Of a stretch of DNA of 64,000 nucleotides, positions 38,084 to 47,090 are shown piece by piece (positions within the stretch are counted from its first letter, which is position 1; each line of letters starts with the position of its first letter). This DNA comes from Planococcus halotolerans. Its GTDB lineage: Bacteria > Bacillota > Bacilli > Bacillales_A > Planococcaceae. Location of the stretch: assembly GCF_003289955.1 (NCBI RefSeq), contig NZ_QLZR01000002.1:310001-374000 (forward strand), in the 5' to 3' direction. A model generated the notes under the pieces. It was given only the letters and a program-made list of their open reading frames with translations, made no database searches and had not been told where the DNA came from. Made by a program: the position numbers and the translations under genes.

Positions 38084-40124
38084 AATCCAGCCTTGCCATT
38101 GATAACGCACCGGATTCCTCCAGCATGTTCCGTAAGCATTCGGTTTCACTGCTTGTCCAGAACTCGTCGCTATTGACCAGGCTTTCGGCATCTTTTCTGG
38201 CCGTTTCAAGTGCACGGTAATCATGGATCAGATCGGCCATTTTAAATTCCGGAAGGCCGCTTTGTTTCCTGCCGAAGAAGTCCCCTGGTCCCCGAAGCTT
38301 CAAATCCTTCTCCGCCAGCACAAACCCATCATTTGTTTCGGTCATTGATGTCATTCGTTCTTTACCGACTTCAGTTTTCGGATCTGCCAGCAAGACACAA
38401 TAGGATTGTTCGCTGCCTCGTCCTACGCGTCCCCGAAGCTGATGCAATTGTGACAAGCCGAATCGTTCTGCGTCATAGATCAGCATGAACGACGCATTTG
38501 GCACATTGACTCCCACTTCAACGACTGTGGTCGAGACCAAAACAGCAATCTCCCCTTCAGTGAAGGAACGCATCGTTTCTTCTTTCTCATCAGAATGCAG
38601 GCGGCCGTGCATCAAACCGACCGTATATTTGCCGTGGAAATAACTTGATAACTGGCTGTATAGCTCGATTGCATTTTGGAAGTCGAGTTTATCCGACTCT
38701 TCGATCAGCGGACAGATGACATAAGCCTGTCTTCCGGCAGCAAGTTCCTTTTCCATCCGACCGACGATTTTCCCGAACATATCCTTCTTCATCCAGAATG
38801 TCTGAATTTCTTTTCGGCCGACCGGCATCTCATCGATTACAGAGACATCCATCTCACCAAAAGCCGAAATGGCTAACGTACGGGGAATCGGCGTCGCGGT
38901 CATAAAGAGAACATCCGGGTTATAGCCTTTGTCTTTCAATACTCGCCGCTGGTCAACACCAAAGCGGTGCTGCTCATCTGTGATTACGAGCCCGAGCTTT
39001 TTGAATTGCACATCCGGCTGGATAAGTGCGTGGGTGCCGATCAGGATATCGATCTGCCCTGCTGCCAATTGGTCAAGAATTAGCTGCCGCTTCTTGCCCT
39101 TTACTGACCCGGTCAACAAGGCGATTGTCACAGGAAACGGTTCAAACCACTCCGCCAGCGTATTGGCATGCTGCTCAGCCAATATCTCAGTCGGAGCCAT
39201 CAGCGCTCCCTGCAGACCGGCAGTCACAGTCGCATATAAGGAAATGGCCGCGACCACGGTCTTGCCAGACCCTACATCCCCCTGCAAAAGCCGATTCATC
39301 CGGAACGGTTCTTTCATATCTTTGGATATTTCATTGACGACACGTTTTTGCGCCTCGGTCAATTCGTATGGCAGGGACTGCACAAAATTGCGGACCTTAT
39401 CAACATCATAATCAATGAATGATCCGCCTTCCTCTTCACGGTTCTTTTTGCGCAAGGCCTGCATTTTTAATTGGAACATCAACAGTTCTTCGTACACAAA
39501 GCGTCGGCGGGCCTGTTTCAGCGATTCGCCGTCCGGCGGAAAATGAACCCACTCGAGTGCTTCTGTAAGTGGCGCCAATTTGTATTCCGCCAAAAATTTC
39601 GATGGAATGCATTCCTCAAGGTCGTCTTTTGCCAAATCGAGTGCCTGGCGCATCAATTTACGGAACGTCTTCTGATGCATCGAACCTTTCAGGCTGTAAA
39701 CCGGTTCAAAATCGGCACCATCTGTACGGGGACCAAGCGAATGATTTGAAACGGTGATAATTTGTCGCCCACGGTCCCATTTCCCGGTCAACGTAACGAT
39801 TTCTCCGATATGCAATTTTGTTTTGACGTAATGCTGGTTAAAGAAAACCGCTTTGATCAAATGGCGGCCGACCATCACCTGGACTGTCGTACGCGATTTA
39901 TTTTTTCCTAAAAAAAGGACGGAAGGCTCGCTTTCGACCCTTCCCTCCACAGTTACACGCTCATTATGCGGTGTATCCACCAGATCCTTCAGCTGAAAAT
40001 CTTCATGGCGGTACGGAAATGTCATGATCAAATCATGGATCGTTTCAATGTTCATTTCCTTCAAAGTTTCAGCTGCCTGTTTGCCGACGCCCTTCAGGAC
40101 AGCGACAGAATCTTTACCTGCCAC
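38082..40124 (-). CDS. recG: ATP-dependent DNA helicase RecG
   Basis: Branch-migrating helicase for stalled forks and recombination intermediates. The 680-residue protein has the N-terminal wedge (OB) domain, Walker A GDVGSGKTVVA, DEQHRFG, TATPIPRTLA and the helicase C-terminal block (QLRGRVGRGSEQSYC). It overlaps the end of sdaAA by 11 bases. Confidence 0.97.
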   Translation of the reverse strand: MAGKDSVAVLKGVGKQAAETLKEMNIETIHDLIMTFPYRHEDFQLKDLVDTPHNERVTVEGRVESEPSVLFLGKNKSRTTVQVMVGRHLIKAVFFNQHYVKTKLHIGEIVTLTGKWDRGRQIITVSNHSLGPRTDGADFEPVYSLKGSMHQKTFRKLMRQALDLAKDDLEECIPSKFLAEYKLAPLTEALEWVHFPPDGESLKQARRRFVYEELLMFQLKMQALRKKNREEEGGSFIDYDVDKVRNFVQSLPYELTEAQKRVVNEISKDMKEPFRMNRLLQGDVGSGKTVVAAISLYATVTAGLQGALMAPTEILAEQHANTLAEWFEPFPVTIALLTGSVKGKKRQLILDQLAAGQIDILIGTHALIQPDVQFKKLGLVITDEQHRFGVDQRRVLKDKGYNPDVLFMTATPIPRTLAISAFGEMDVSVIDEMPVGRKEIQTFWMKKDMFGKIVGRMEKELAAGRQAYVICPLIEESDKLDFQNAIELYSQLSSYFHGKYTVGLMHGRLHSDEKEETMRSFTEGEIAVLVSTTVVEVGVNVPNASFMLIYDAERFGLSQLHQLRGRVGRGSEQSYCVLLADPKTEVGKERMTSMTETNDGFVLAEKDLKLRGPGDFFGRKQSGLPEFKMADLIHDYRALETARKDAESLVNSDEFWTSSETECLRNMLEESGALSMARLD

Positions 40125-41013
40125 TGCCGACTACCGATCCGCCGAAAATTTTCGATTCCAGCCATTTGCCTGTAGGTGTAGCCGCGAGTCCGCCTTTCGC
40201 GGTTTCCTTTAACGCACTCGGCATCGACTGGCCGATTTCAAACATCGCACCGATAACTTCATCAGTTGGGATGCGACTGGTTACGCCGGCCAAAGCCATA
40301 TCTGCTGCCACAACAGCATTTGATGCGCCCATGGCATTCCGTTTCACACAAGGAACTTCCACTAATCCTGCAACAGGATCACAAACCAGTCCGAGCATAT
40401 TCTTCATCGTGATGGCAAATGCTTCCGAACTTTGCTGCGGTGTGCCGCCAGCCATTTCCACAATCGCGGCTGAAGCCATTGCCGCGGCTGAACCAACTTC
40501 CGCCTGGCATCCGCCTGCTGCACCGGAAATCGAAGCGTTGTTCGCAACGACAAATCCGAATGCGCCGGAAGTGAACAAATAACGGATCATCTGTTCACGC
40601 GTCGGTTTCAATTGGTTCTTGACCGCAAACAATGTACCCGGTACAACGCCTGCAGAGCCTGCAGTCGGCGTAGCGCAGATTGTGCCCATCGCTGCATTCA
40701 CTTCATTGGTCGCAACCGCTTTACTGACTGCGTCAAGCATCAGAGTGCCTGACAACGAGTTGCCTTTTTCAATATATGCCTGCAGCAATACAGCATCTCC
40801 GCCGGTAAGGCCTGAAACAGAATGTACACCTTTCAACCCTTTTTCGACCGCTTCTTCCATCACAGTCAGATTGCGTTCCATCTGAACCATGATGTCTTCA
40901 CGGGAACGCTGGGTAATAAGCATTTCCTGTTCAATCATAATTTCTGAAATCAATTTATTTTCATTTTCTGCCCGTTCAACCAATTCTTTAACGTTACGGA
41001 ATAAAACATCCAT
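40114..41013 (-). CDS. sdaAA: L-serine dehydratase, alpha chain
   Basis: Iron-sulfur enzyme that converts L-serine to pyruvate and ammonia, as a two-chain form in Gram-positives. The 299 residues contain CATPTAGSAGVVPG, CQAEVGSAAAMA and CDPVAGLVEVPCVKRNAMG, which supply the cluster cysteines. It follows sdaAB by 16 bases and overlaps recG. Confidence 0.96.
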   Translation of the reverse strand: MDVLFRNVKELVERAENENKLISEIMIEQEMLITQRSREDIMVQMERNLTVMEEAVEKGLKGVHSVSGLTGGDAVLLQAYIEKGNSLSGTLMLDAVSKAVATNEVNAAMGTICATPTAGSAGVVPGTLFAVKNQLKPTREQMIRYLFTSGAFGFVVANNASISGAAGGCQAEVGSAAAMASAAIVEMAGGTPQQSSEAFAITMKNMLGLVCDPVAGLVEVPCVKRNAMGASNAVVAADMALAGVTSRIPTDEVIGAMFEIGQSMPSALKETAKGGLAATPTGKWLESKIFGGSVVGSGR

Positions 41014-41029
41014 TAATAGTTCCTCCTGT

Positions 41030-41692
41030 TCAATCAGCGATCCTTGTCACTTGCGTAATGTTCGGCAGCTGCCGCAATTCGTCCATTATGGACCGCTCTA
41101 CGGTCTGGTCCACTTCGATGACCATCAATGCCATTTCGCCTTTTTGGCGGCGGGAAACTTCCATGTGGCCGATATTGATATCGTATTTATAAAGACAGTT
41201 GGAAACGTTTGCAATACACCCCGAGCGATCATCATGGACCACTAGGATCGCAGGATGATTTCCTGAAAGCCGGAGTGGAAAACCGTTCAGCTCAGTAATT
41301 TCGATTTTGCCGCCGCCGATTGAAATTCCTACCATCGACATTTCAGAATGGCTGTCACCTACCACTACCCGAGCTGTGTTCGGATGGTCTGTGTGGCCGG
41401 TTTCCGGAATAAATTCAAACTCCATACCGGCCTCTGCCGCTTCTTCAAAAGAAGTTTTGATGCGTTCATCGTCTGTATCGTAATCCAGCAGGCCGCCAAC
41501 GATGGCGACATCTGTGCTGTGTCCTTTATAAGTTTCGGCGAAAGAGCCATAGAGATGAATCTTTGCCCAAGCAGGCTGCCGCCCGAAGAGGTCCCTCGCT
41601 ACTCTGCCGATGCGGGCAGCTCCCGCTGTATGTGAAGATGACGGACCGATCATGACCGGGCCGATTATATCAAAAACAGATTTGAACTTCAT
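41030..41692 (-). CDS. sdaAB: L-serine dehydratase, beta chain
   Basis: Partner chain of SdaAA. The 220 residues start with the serine-binding block GPVMIGPSSSHTAGAARIGR, and end in an ACT domain (ILVVHDDRSGCIANVSNCLY). The order sdaAB-sdaAA-recG is as in B. subtilis. A promoter is seen at 41730-41758. Confidence 0.96.
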   Translation of the reverse strand: MKFKSVFDIIGPVMIGPSSSHTAGAARIGRVARDLFGRQPAWAKIHLYGSFAETYKGHSTDVAIVGGLLDYDTDDERIKTSFEEAAEAGMEFEFIPETGHTDHPNTARVVVGDSHSEMSMVGISIGGGKIEITELNGFPLRLSGNHPAILVVHDDRSGCIANVSNCLYKYDINIGHMEVSRRQKGEMALMVIEVDQTVERSIMDELRQLPNITQVTRIAD

Positions 41693-41729
41693 GGCTCAAA
41701 CCCCTTTCTCTCAATTTGCGTATAGCTTC

Positions 41730-41758
41730 AGTTTACACGATATGGATGCTTTAGACAA
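41730..41758 (-). promoter_or_regulatory. Predicted sigma-A promoter of sdaAB-sdaAA-recG
   Basis: TTGTCT, 17 bases, TAAACT on the minus strand, with the start point about 30 bases before sdaAB and an AAAGGGG ribosome binding site following. Confidence 0.6.
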
Positions 41759-41808
41759 AGATAATAAAGCTTTCAGCCTACGTGCATAAGCCATTGTCCT
41801 GTCTTTTT

Positions 41809-41859
41809 GAAAAAATAAAAATCCGGCGCAGAAAAGGATGAACCTTTTCCGCGCCGGAT
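41809..41859 (-). terminator. Rho-independent terminator after fakA
   Basis: A 17-bp stem with one mismatch (ATCCGGCGCGGAAAAGG against its complement, 5-base loop), followed on the minus strand by TTTTATTTTTTC. One of the strongest terminators in the window. Confidence 0.92.
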
Positions 41860-41874
41860 TATAAACTCTTTTGA

Positions 41875-43527
41875 TTATTCCACTGAAATAATATAAGGAT
41901 AAAGCGGCTGTTTACCGTTATGGATTTCAACTTCCACCTCGTCATTCAGCGACTCGATGTATTCACCAAGTTTTTCTGCGTCTTCTTCAGTAACGTCTTC
42001 TCCGTAAAGAATTGTTACGATTTCAGAATCAGCGTCAATAAGCTTCTTGGCCAATTCTTCAGTTACGCTCTCCAGGCTCTTATCGGATACGACGATTTTG
42101 CCTTCAGAGATACCCATGAAATCATCTTTCTTAATGGTGATTCCATCAATCGATGTATCACGGACTGCAAATGTCACCGATCCTGATTTCACATGCTGTG
42201 AAGCACCGGCCATGGTTTCGCGGTTCTCTTCGACCGACGCCGATGGATTGAATGCCAATAAAGCGGCCATTCCCTGAGGAACGTCTTTTGTTGGCACGAC
42301 AGCAGCTTCAATTTCAAGAATTTCTGCAGCCTGTTCCGCAGCCATGATGATGTTTTTATTGTTCGGTAAGATCAGGACGCGTTCTGCGGAAACCGATTTG
42401 ATGGCGTTGACGATATCTTCTGTAGACGGGTTCATTGTCTGGCCGCCTTCGATGACATAAGATGCGCCGATGCTGCGCAATAGTTCTGCAACGCCTTCGC
42501 CCATCGCTACCGTTACAACTGCGTATGGATGAACCGCTTCCTGCTTTTTGCCTTCTTTTTTGAAGTCTTCCCCGACAATATCGATATGCTGCTGGCGCAT
42601 GTTCTCAATTTTCATACTGATCAGGCTGCCGTAATCCTGGCCATATGTAAGGACTTTTCCTGGATCTTCCGAGTGAATATGGATTTTCGCCACTTCGTCG
42701 TCAGCGATGACAAGAAGTGAGTCGCCGTAAGCACTGAGATCCGTACGGAATTCTGCTTCGTTGAATTCTTTTTTGCCGTCTTCAAATTTCACCATGAATT
42801 CTGTGCAATAGCCGAATTCAATATCTGCCGTGTCCATGAAACCGGCTATGTTTTTATGATGCTCTGCACTGACCAGGTCATTCATGGAATTATTGACGTG
42901 CTTCTCAGGCAATTCTTCACCTTTCAGGCTTGCCAAAAATCCTTCATATACATAAACAAGACCTTGGCCGCCACTGTCGACCACTCCCACTTCTTTCAGA
43001 ACAGGCAAAAGATCTGGCGTCCGTTCTAGTGAAGCTTTGGCTTCTGTAACGATTCCTTCAAAAAGGACGATAATATCCGTTTCATCCTTTGCCAATTCCA
43101 TTCCTTTGGCTGCTGAATCTTTTGCGACCGTCAGGATTGTGCCTTCAACCGGTTTCATTACTGCTTTATAGGCAGTTTCAACCCCATGCTGAAAAGCCTC
43201 AGCCAATTTCGAAGCCGATAACTCACTTTCATTCGCAATCGATTTGCTGAAACCTCTGAATAATTGGGAAAGGATAACACCGGAATTTCCCCGCGCTCCC
43301 ATCAAAAGGCCTTTTGACAGGGCAGAAGCCGTTTTGCCGATATGCTCCTGCACATTTGCATCTGTCTCTTTTGCTCCAGATGTCATGGATAAATTCATGT
43401 TCGTTCCCGTATCGCCGTCAGGCACCGGAAAAACGTTTAATGCATCTACATAATCCGCATTCTGGAACAAATGATGAGAACCCATCTGTACCATTTCGGC
43501 GAATTTAATTCCGTTTAATGACTTCAT
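41875..43527 (-). CDS. fakA: Fatty acid kinase subunit FakA (YloV, DAK/DegV-associated)
   Basis: ATP-binding subunit that phosphorylates fatty acids carried by FakB (DegV) proteins, feeding exogenous fatty acids into phospholipids. The 550-residue protein has an N-terminal DhaL-type kinase domain (NVFPVPDGDTGTNMNLSM with the Mg-ATP aspartates) and the two C-terminal domains of the family. It is the YloV position next to Asp23-family yloU. Its acyl-phosphate product is shared with the PlsX step encoded at 36416-37408. No fakB gene is in the window. Confidence 0.93.
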   Translation of the reverse strand: MKSLNGIKFAEMVQMGSHHLFQNADYVDALNVFPVPDGDTGTNMNLSMTSGAKETDANVQEHIGKTASALSKGLLMGARGNSGVILSQLFRGFSKSIANESELSASKLAEAFQHGVETAYKAVMKPVEGTILTVAKDSAAKGMELAKDETDIIVLFEGIVTEAKASLERTPDLLPVLKEVGVVDSGGQGLVYVYEGFLASLKGEELPEKHVNNSMNDLVSAEHHKNIAGFMDTADIEFGYCTEFMVKFEDGKKEFNEAEFRTDLSAYGDSLLVIADDEVAKIHIHSEDPGKVLTYGQDYGSLISMKIENMRQQHIDIVGEDFKKEGKKQEAVHPYAVVTVAMGEGVAELLRSIGASYVIEGGQTMNPSTEDIVNAIKSVSAERVLILPNNKNIIMAAEQAAEILEIEAAVVPTKDVPQGMAALLAFNPSASVEENRETMAGASQHVKSGSVTFAVRDTSIDGITIKKDDFMGISEGKIVVSDKSLESVTEELAKKLIDADSEIVTILYGEDVTEEDAEKLGEYIESLNDEVEVEIHNGKQPLYPYIISVE

Positions 43528-43545
43528 AACCGCTTCTTCCTCCTC

Positions 43546-43908
43546 CTACGGGTTCGTAACACGAACTCCTTGAACATAGATATTTACAGCTTTTACAGGC
43601 ATACCGAGCGTTTTCGTAATCGTATACTTCACTTTCGACTGCACTTGGTATGCGACTTCCGAAATTTTTGTACCGTAACTGATGATGACATACATATCTA
43701 TGTTGAGATCCGTGCCTTCCTGGCGAACAATTACACCTTTGGCAAAATTCTCTTTTCTTAAAATATCAGTCAGGCCGTCGCGTATTTGATGTTTTGTTGC
43801 CATTCCGACAATGCCGTAACATTCAATTGCTGCTCCGCCAGCGATTTGAGCAATCACATCATTGGAAATATCGATTTGACCATAGTCATTTTTTATTTCA
43901 ATCGACAT
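43546..43908 (-). CDS. Asp23/Gls24-family envelope stress protein (YloU)
   Basis: A 120-residue Asp23/Gls24 family protein (IEIKNDYGQIDISNDVIAQI, then MYVIISYGTKISEVAYQVQS), usually encoded immediately before fakA in Firmicutes. The precise function is not settled; the family is linked to envelope homeostasis. AAGGAGGAATTC precedes the ATG. It is divergent from rpmB. Confidence 0.92.
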   Translation of the reverse strand: MSIEIKNDYGQIDISNDVIAQIAGGAAIECYGIVGMATKHQIRDGLTDILRKENFAKGVIVRQEGTDLNIDMYVIISYGTKISEVAYQVQSKVKYTITKTLGMPVKAVNIYVQGVRVTNP

Positions 43909-44025
43909 TAAGAATTCCTCCTTGAGTCCTATTTCACTCTTTTCATTCTACAACAAACCCCTATATAAGAAAAGCGGACGTTTTTAGGTGTAAAGGTTTT
44001 TTTCTTTAAAGGGCGTCAAAATTAG

Positions 44026-44054
44026 TTGCAAACGCCAAATGTCTATGGTAAATT
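44026..44054 (+). promoter_or_regulatory. Predicted sigma-A promoter of rpmB
   Basis: TTGCAA, 17 bases, TAAATT on the plus strand, about 70 bases before rpmB and followed by a 5' region ending in GAGGAGG. Confidence 0.7.
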
Positions 44055-44129
44055 ATTAAAGTATGTGAAATGAAAAACGAACTGAAATTCTATAATAATT
44101 TTCAGCTTCACTTGTGAGGAGGTACTTAC

Positions 44130-44318
44130 ATGGCTAAAGTATGTGCAGTAAGCGGACGTAAAGCTCGCGCAGGAAATGCTCGTTCACACGCAATGAATTC
44201 GACAAAACGTACATGGGGAGCAAACCTTCAAAAAGTTCGCATCCTTGTTGACGGCAAACCGAAACGTGTTTGGGTTTCTGCAAGAGCATTGAAATCAGGA
44301 AAAGTTGAGCGCGTTTAA
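44130..44318 (+). CDS. rpmB: 50S ribosomal protein L28
   Basis: The 62-residue L28 starts [20 protein letters not shown]; the CxxSGR-type N-terminus with a single remaining Cys is of the zinc-independent or partly degenerate form (only Cys5 is present). GAGGAGG precedes the ATG. It is the only plus-strand gene in the first 57 kb, flanked by its own promoter and terminator, as in B. subtilis. Confidence 0.96.
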   Translation: MAKVCAVSGRKARAGNARSHAMNSTKRTWGANLQKVRILVDGKPKRVWVSARALKSGKVERV

Positions 44319-44332
44319 TCGTTCTCATGAAT

Positions 44333-44369
44333 AATGCCAGGTCTGACAATCGTCAGCCTGGCATTTTTT
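44333..44369 (+). terminator. Rho-independent terminator after rpmB
   Basis: AATGCCAGG pairs with CCTGGCATT, with an inner CTGAC/GTCAG stem, followed by TTTTTTC on the plus strand, 15 bases after the stop codon. Confidence 0.92.
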
Positions 44370-44415
44370 CGTGGGGATTTTTTTAGATAGTTTAAATTAA
44401 TAATTGAGAATTGCC

Positions 44416-44830
44416 GATATTACGTAAAATAGCTCCGCTTTCCTAAACCCGTGCTCCTGTCTCTGCATCGCTGCGCTAGCTTCGTCGCAAAGCGCCGGCC
44501 GGAAGATCTTCGGCCACGCTTGGCTCGCGCTAAGCTAACTCGGACTCGTTCCACTTCGCCCGAGTGGATCTCAGCACTTCGCTCGAATCGGAGTTGACAT
44601 GTCAACTCCGATTCTAATCCCCTGGGAGTCTTCGCTATTTTACTCCATATCTCTAGATAATTCTCTAGCGCCGGCGCGCCGCCGGAGCAGGCGAATGCCG
44701 ACGAAGCAGAAGACGAGTGGTCTTCTCGGCTTATTGCGGGAGGCAAGGTTCGCCATACGAAGATGGCGCATCCTTTGCTACGAGCAGTGCGCAGGAGCAT
44801 AATCTTGGCACTGTCCAAAGCGCCGAAGCG
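44416..44830 (-). repeat. Composite repeat family B, copy 3 (inverted)
   Basis: This copy fills the 565-base gap between rpmB and thiN, where B. subtilis has spoVM; I see no SpoVM-like frame. It is the reverse of copies 1 and 2: module 2 is at 44416-44651, bounded by GATATTACGTAAAATAGC and CTATTTTACTCCATATC, and module 1 at 44668-44830 (GGCACTGTCC, GCGCAGGAGCATAATC and CTTATTGCGGGAGGCAAGG). Its interior contains a perfect 30-bp palindrome at 44585-44614. A 132-codon frame on the minus strand is repeat-derived and not a gene. Confidence 0.75.
44585..44614. repeat. Perfect 30-bp palindrome inside repeat copy 3
   Basis: GAATCGGAGTTGACA is followed at once by its exact reverse complement TGTCAACTCCGATTC, with no loop. 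The other two copies lack it at the same place, where copy 1 reads GAGATCCAATCGAGCG. Confidence 0.95.
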
Positions 44831-44883
44831 TCATATAAACCTGATACTTAAATTCAACCTGTACATTTACTTCTGTTCATCTT

Positions 44884-45525
44884 CTATTCATCCGCACTTT
44901 CAATCATGATGCAGTTTCCTTCTATAAAAGAGACGACACCCGCCTGTTCAAGTTCGTTGCTGATGAAACGTGTTGAACCAAAAGGAATCGTTTCATCCGC
45001 TACTTCGTATTTAAATCCTGTCAGACTGAAGCCTTTAATTTCCTCCGCGAACGGATAAAAGGAAATATAGCGGTAGCGGCTGTTCCGCAGGATCTCATGG
45101 CTGCCGGCTTCAAGAAAGCGGATGCGGTTCTGCTTGTTGATCAAGAAAAAACTGGTACCCGGATATTTCAGATGAAAACCGTATATTGCATGCAAAGCGC
45201 TCATATAATGGTCCAGACGACCGCCAGTGACACCTGTGATAATAACTGTTTCGGGATCATAGGCCATCGCTTCCGCCAGCGCCAATTCGGTATCGGTTTC
45301 GTCTTTATCCGAAGAAGCCGGTTGAAGGTCCGGAAAAACCTTCCTGATCCTTTCGAATTGCTCTGTTGATACAGAATCAAAATCCCCAACTGCGGCAGAC
45401 GGCACAATGCCCTTATCCAACAGAGCTATCGTTCCTGCGTCCACTCCGATAAATGTATCCTCCGGCCATATTGAAAAGTCCGGCAATTCGCTTGCCGGAC
45501 CTCCTGCTATGATAATGACCTTCAC
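44884..45525 (-). CDS. thiN: Thiamine pyrophosphokinase
   Basis: Makes thiamine pyrophosphate from thiamine. The 213 residues contain [26 protein letters not shown] and VGDFDSVS, the family blocks, and [15 protein letters not shown] in the nucleotide site. It overlaps rpe by 4 bases. Confidence 0.95.
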   Translation of the reverse strand: MKVIIIAGGPASELPDFSIWPEDTFIGVDAGTIALLDKGIVPSAAVGDFDSVSTEQFERIRKVFPDLQPASSDKDETDTELALAEAMAYDPETVIITGVTGGRLDHYMSALHAIYGFHLKYPGTSFFLINKQNRIRFLEAGSHEILRNSRYRYISFYPFAEEIKGFSLTGFKYEVADETIPFGSTRFISNELEQAGVVSFIEGNCIMIESADE

Positions 45526-46187
45526 GAGACCGCCTCTTGACCAGCCTTTTTGATGCTTTGCAAGGCTTTGGCACGGTCAGCACTACCGAAAATCGCCGAT
45601 CCGGCAACAAATACATTTGCACCAGCTTTGGCACAGTCAACGATTGTTTCCTCATTGATGCCGCCATCGATTTCGATGTCGATATCAAGACCTTTGTCTT
45701 TAATGATTTTAGCAAGCTGTTCGACTTTCGGAAGAACTGAATCGATAAACTTCTGTCCGCCAAAGCCAGGGTTGACTGTCATGAACAACACTAAATCGAT
45801 ATCTTCCAAAATCGGCAGGATCGCTTCCACAGGAGTATGCGGGTTTAAAACAACACCCGGTTTCACACCAAACGAGCGGATCAATTGGATGGTTCTGTGC
45901 AGATGCGGGCTCGCCTCAACATGAACAGTGATATAATCCGCTCCAGCTTTAGCAAAGTCTTCTATATAACGGTCTGCGTTTTCAATCATCAAATGAACGT
46001 CGAACGGCAATTTTGTCAGAGGGCGCACTGCTCCCATGACGGCTGCGCCAAATGATATATTCGGCACAAAATGGCCATCCATCACATCGATGTGAATCCA
46101 GTCTGCTCCAGCTTTTTCAACTTCCAATACTTCTTCGCCCAGCTTCGAAAAGTCTGCGGCCAATATCGACGGTGCAATTTTAATCAT
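45522..46187 (-). CDS. rpe: Ribulose-phosphate 3-epimerase
   Basis: Interconverts ribulose 5-phosphate and xylulose 5-phosphate in the pentose phosphate pathway. The 221-residue TIM barrel has [39 protein letters not shown] and DGGINEET. It overlaps rsgA by 8 bases and thiN by 4. Confidence 0.97.
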   Translation of the reverse strand: MIKIAPSILAADFSKLGEEVLEVEKAGADWIHIDVMDGHFVPNISFGAAVMGAVRPLTKLPFDVHLMIENADRYIEDFAKAGADYITVHVEASPHLHRTIQLIRSFGVKPGVVLNPHTPVEAILPILEDIDLVLFMTVNPGFGGQKFIDSVLPKVEQLAKIIKDKGLDIDIEIDGGINEETIVDCAKAGANVFVAGSAIFGSADRAKALQSIKKAGQEAVS

Positions 46188-47076
46188 TGGAATACCTCGG
46201 CTTTCTCGTCATGATTTCTTCCAGGAATTTCAGATAATGCTTATAACGATATTCCGGAATTTCTCCGGAATCAACTGCTGCCTTGATGGCGCATTTGGGT
46301 TCATTCAGATGCAGGCATTCCCTGAATTTACAGGCGTTCGATCTTTCTGCCATTTCAGGGAAACAGCCTGAAAGTTCTTCTTTTTCAATCGTATCAAAAT
46401 CGAAAGAACTGAATCCGGGTGTGTCCGCCAGCAACCCGCTGTTTACTTCGATCAATTCAACATGGCGGGTCGTGTGTTTACCACGGTTCAATGCTTTGGA
46501 AATGTCATCCGTCTTTAATTCCAGCGACGGCAGAATCGTGTTCAGCATGGTTGATTTGCCTACCCCAGATTGACCGGCCAGCACACTTGTTCTGCCTTCC
46601 AATACCGGCATGAGCCGTTGCTGAAGATCTGGATCATTGATGAAAGTCGGAATGACTTCGTAGCCGATTTTCTCATAATCCGCTACATAATCCATAATCG
46701 CCGATCTTTCTTTATCATTCACCAAATCCATTTTGGTCAGGCAAATGACCGGTTGAATATCGTGAGATTCGATGGCAGTTAAAAACCGGTCCAATAATAA
46801 TGGATGAAAATCCGGTTGTTTTGCCGAAAAAACAAGAATTGCCTGGTCGATATTTGCTATCGGCGGACGGACAAGTTCGTTTTTGCGCTCATACACGTGC
46901 AAAATAGTCCCTTCCAAATCATTGTCCGCTTTATAATCCACAAAATCTCCTACCAACGGCGAGATTTGCCTGTTGCGGAATACTCCGCGGCCACGGCATT
47001 GGATGTAACGCTCCCCGTCCTCGTCCAATACATAATAAAACCCGCTAAGCGCTTTTCTTATTTGACCTTTCGGCAT
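46180..47076 (-). CDS. rsgA: Small ribosomal subunit biogenesis GTPase RsgA (CpgA)
   Basis: Circularly permuted GTPase that acts in late 30S maturation. The 298 residues comprise an N-terminal OB fold, the G4 motif LTKMD, G1 [10 protein letters not shown]3 DTPGFSSF, and a C-terminal zinc finger ([14 protein letters not shown]). It overlaps rpe by 8 bases. In B. subtilis the product is a substrate of the PrkC kinase, whose gene is next upstream. Confidence 0.97.
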   Translation of the reverse strand: MPKGQIRKALSGFYYVLDEDGERYIQCRGRGVFRNRQISPLVGDFVDYKADNDLEGTILHVYERKNELVRPPIANIDQAILVFSAKQPDFHPLLLDRFLTAIESHDIQPVICLTKMDLVNDKERSAIMDYVADYEKIGYEVIPTFINDPDLQQRLMPVLEGRTSVLAGQSGVGKSTMLNTILPSLELKTDDISKALNRGKHTTRHVELIEVNSGLLADTPGFSSFDFDTIEKEELSGCFPEMAERSNACKFRECLHLNEPKCAIKAAVDSGEIPEYRYKHYLKFLEEIMTRKPRYSND

Positions 47077-47090
47077 ACGTTTCCTCCTTC

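Noticed and set aside
44420..44818. 132-codon minus-strand open frame in the rpmB-thiN gap
   Set aside because: It lies wholly within the composite repeat, shares its frame with the repeat copy at 11056-11262, has no ribosome binding site and is arginine/serine rich in the way GC-rich repeats read.
44319..44883. spoVM in its usual place
   Set aside because: I looked for a frame starting MKFYTIKLPKFLGG-like on both strands and saw none; the gap is repeat DNA.
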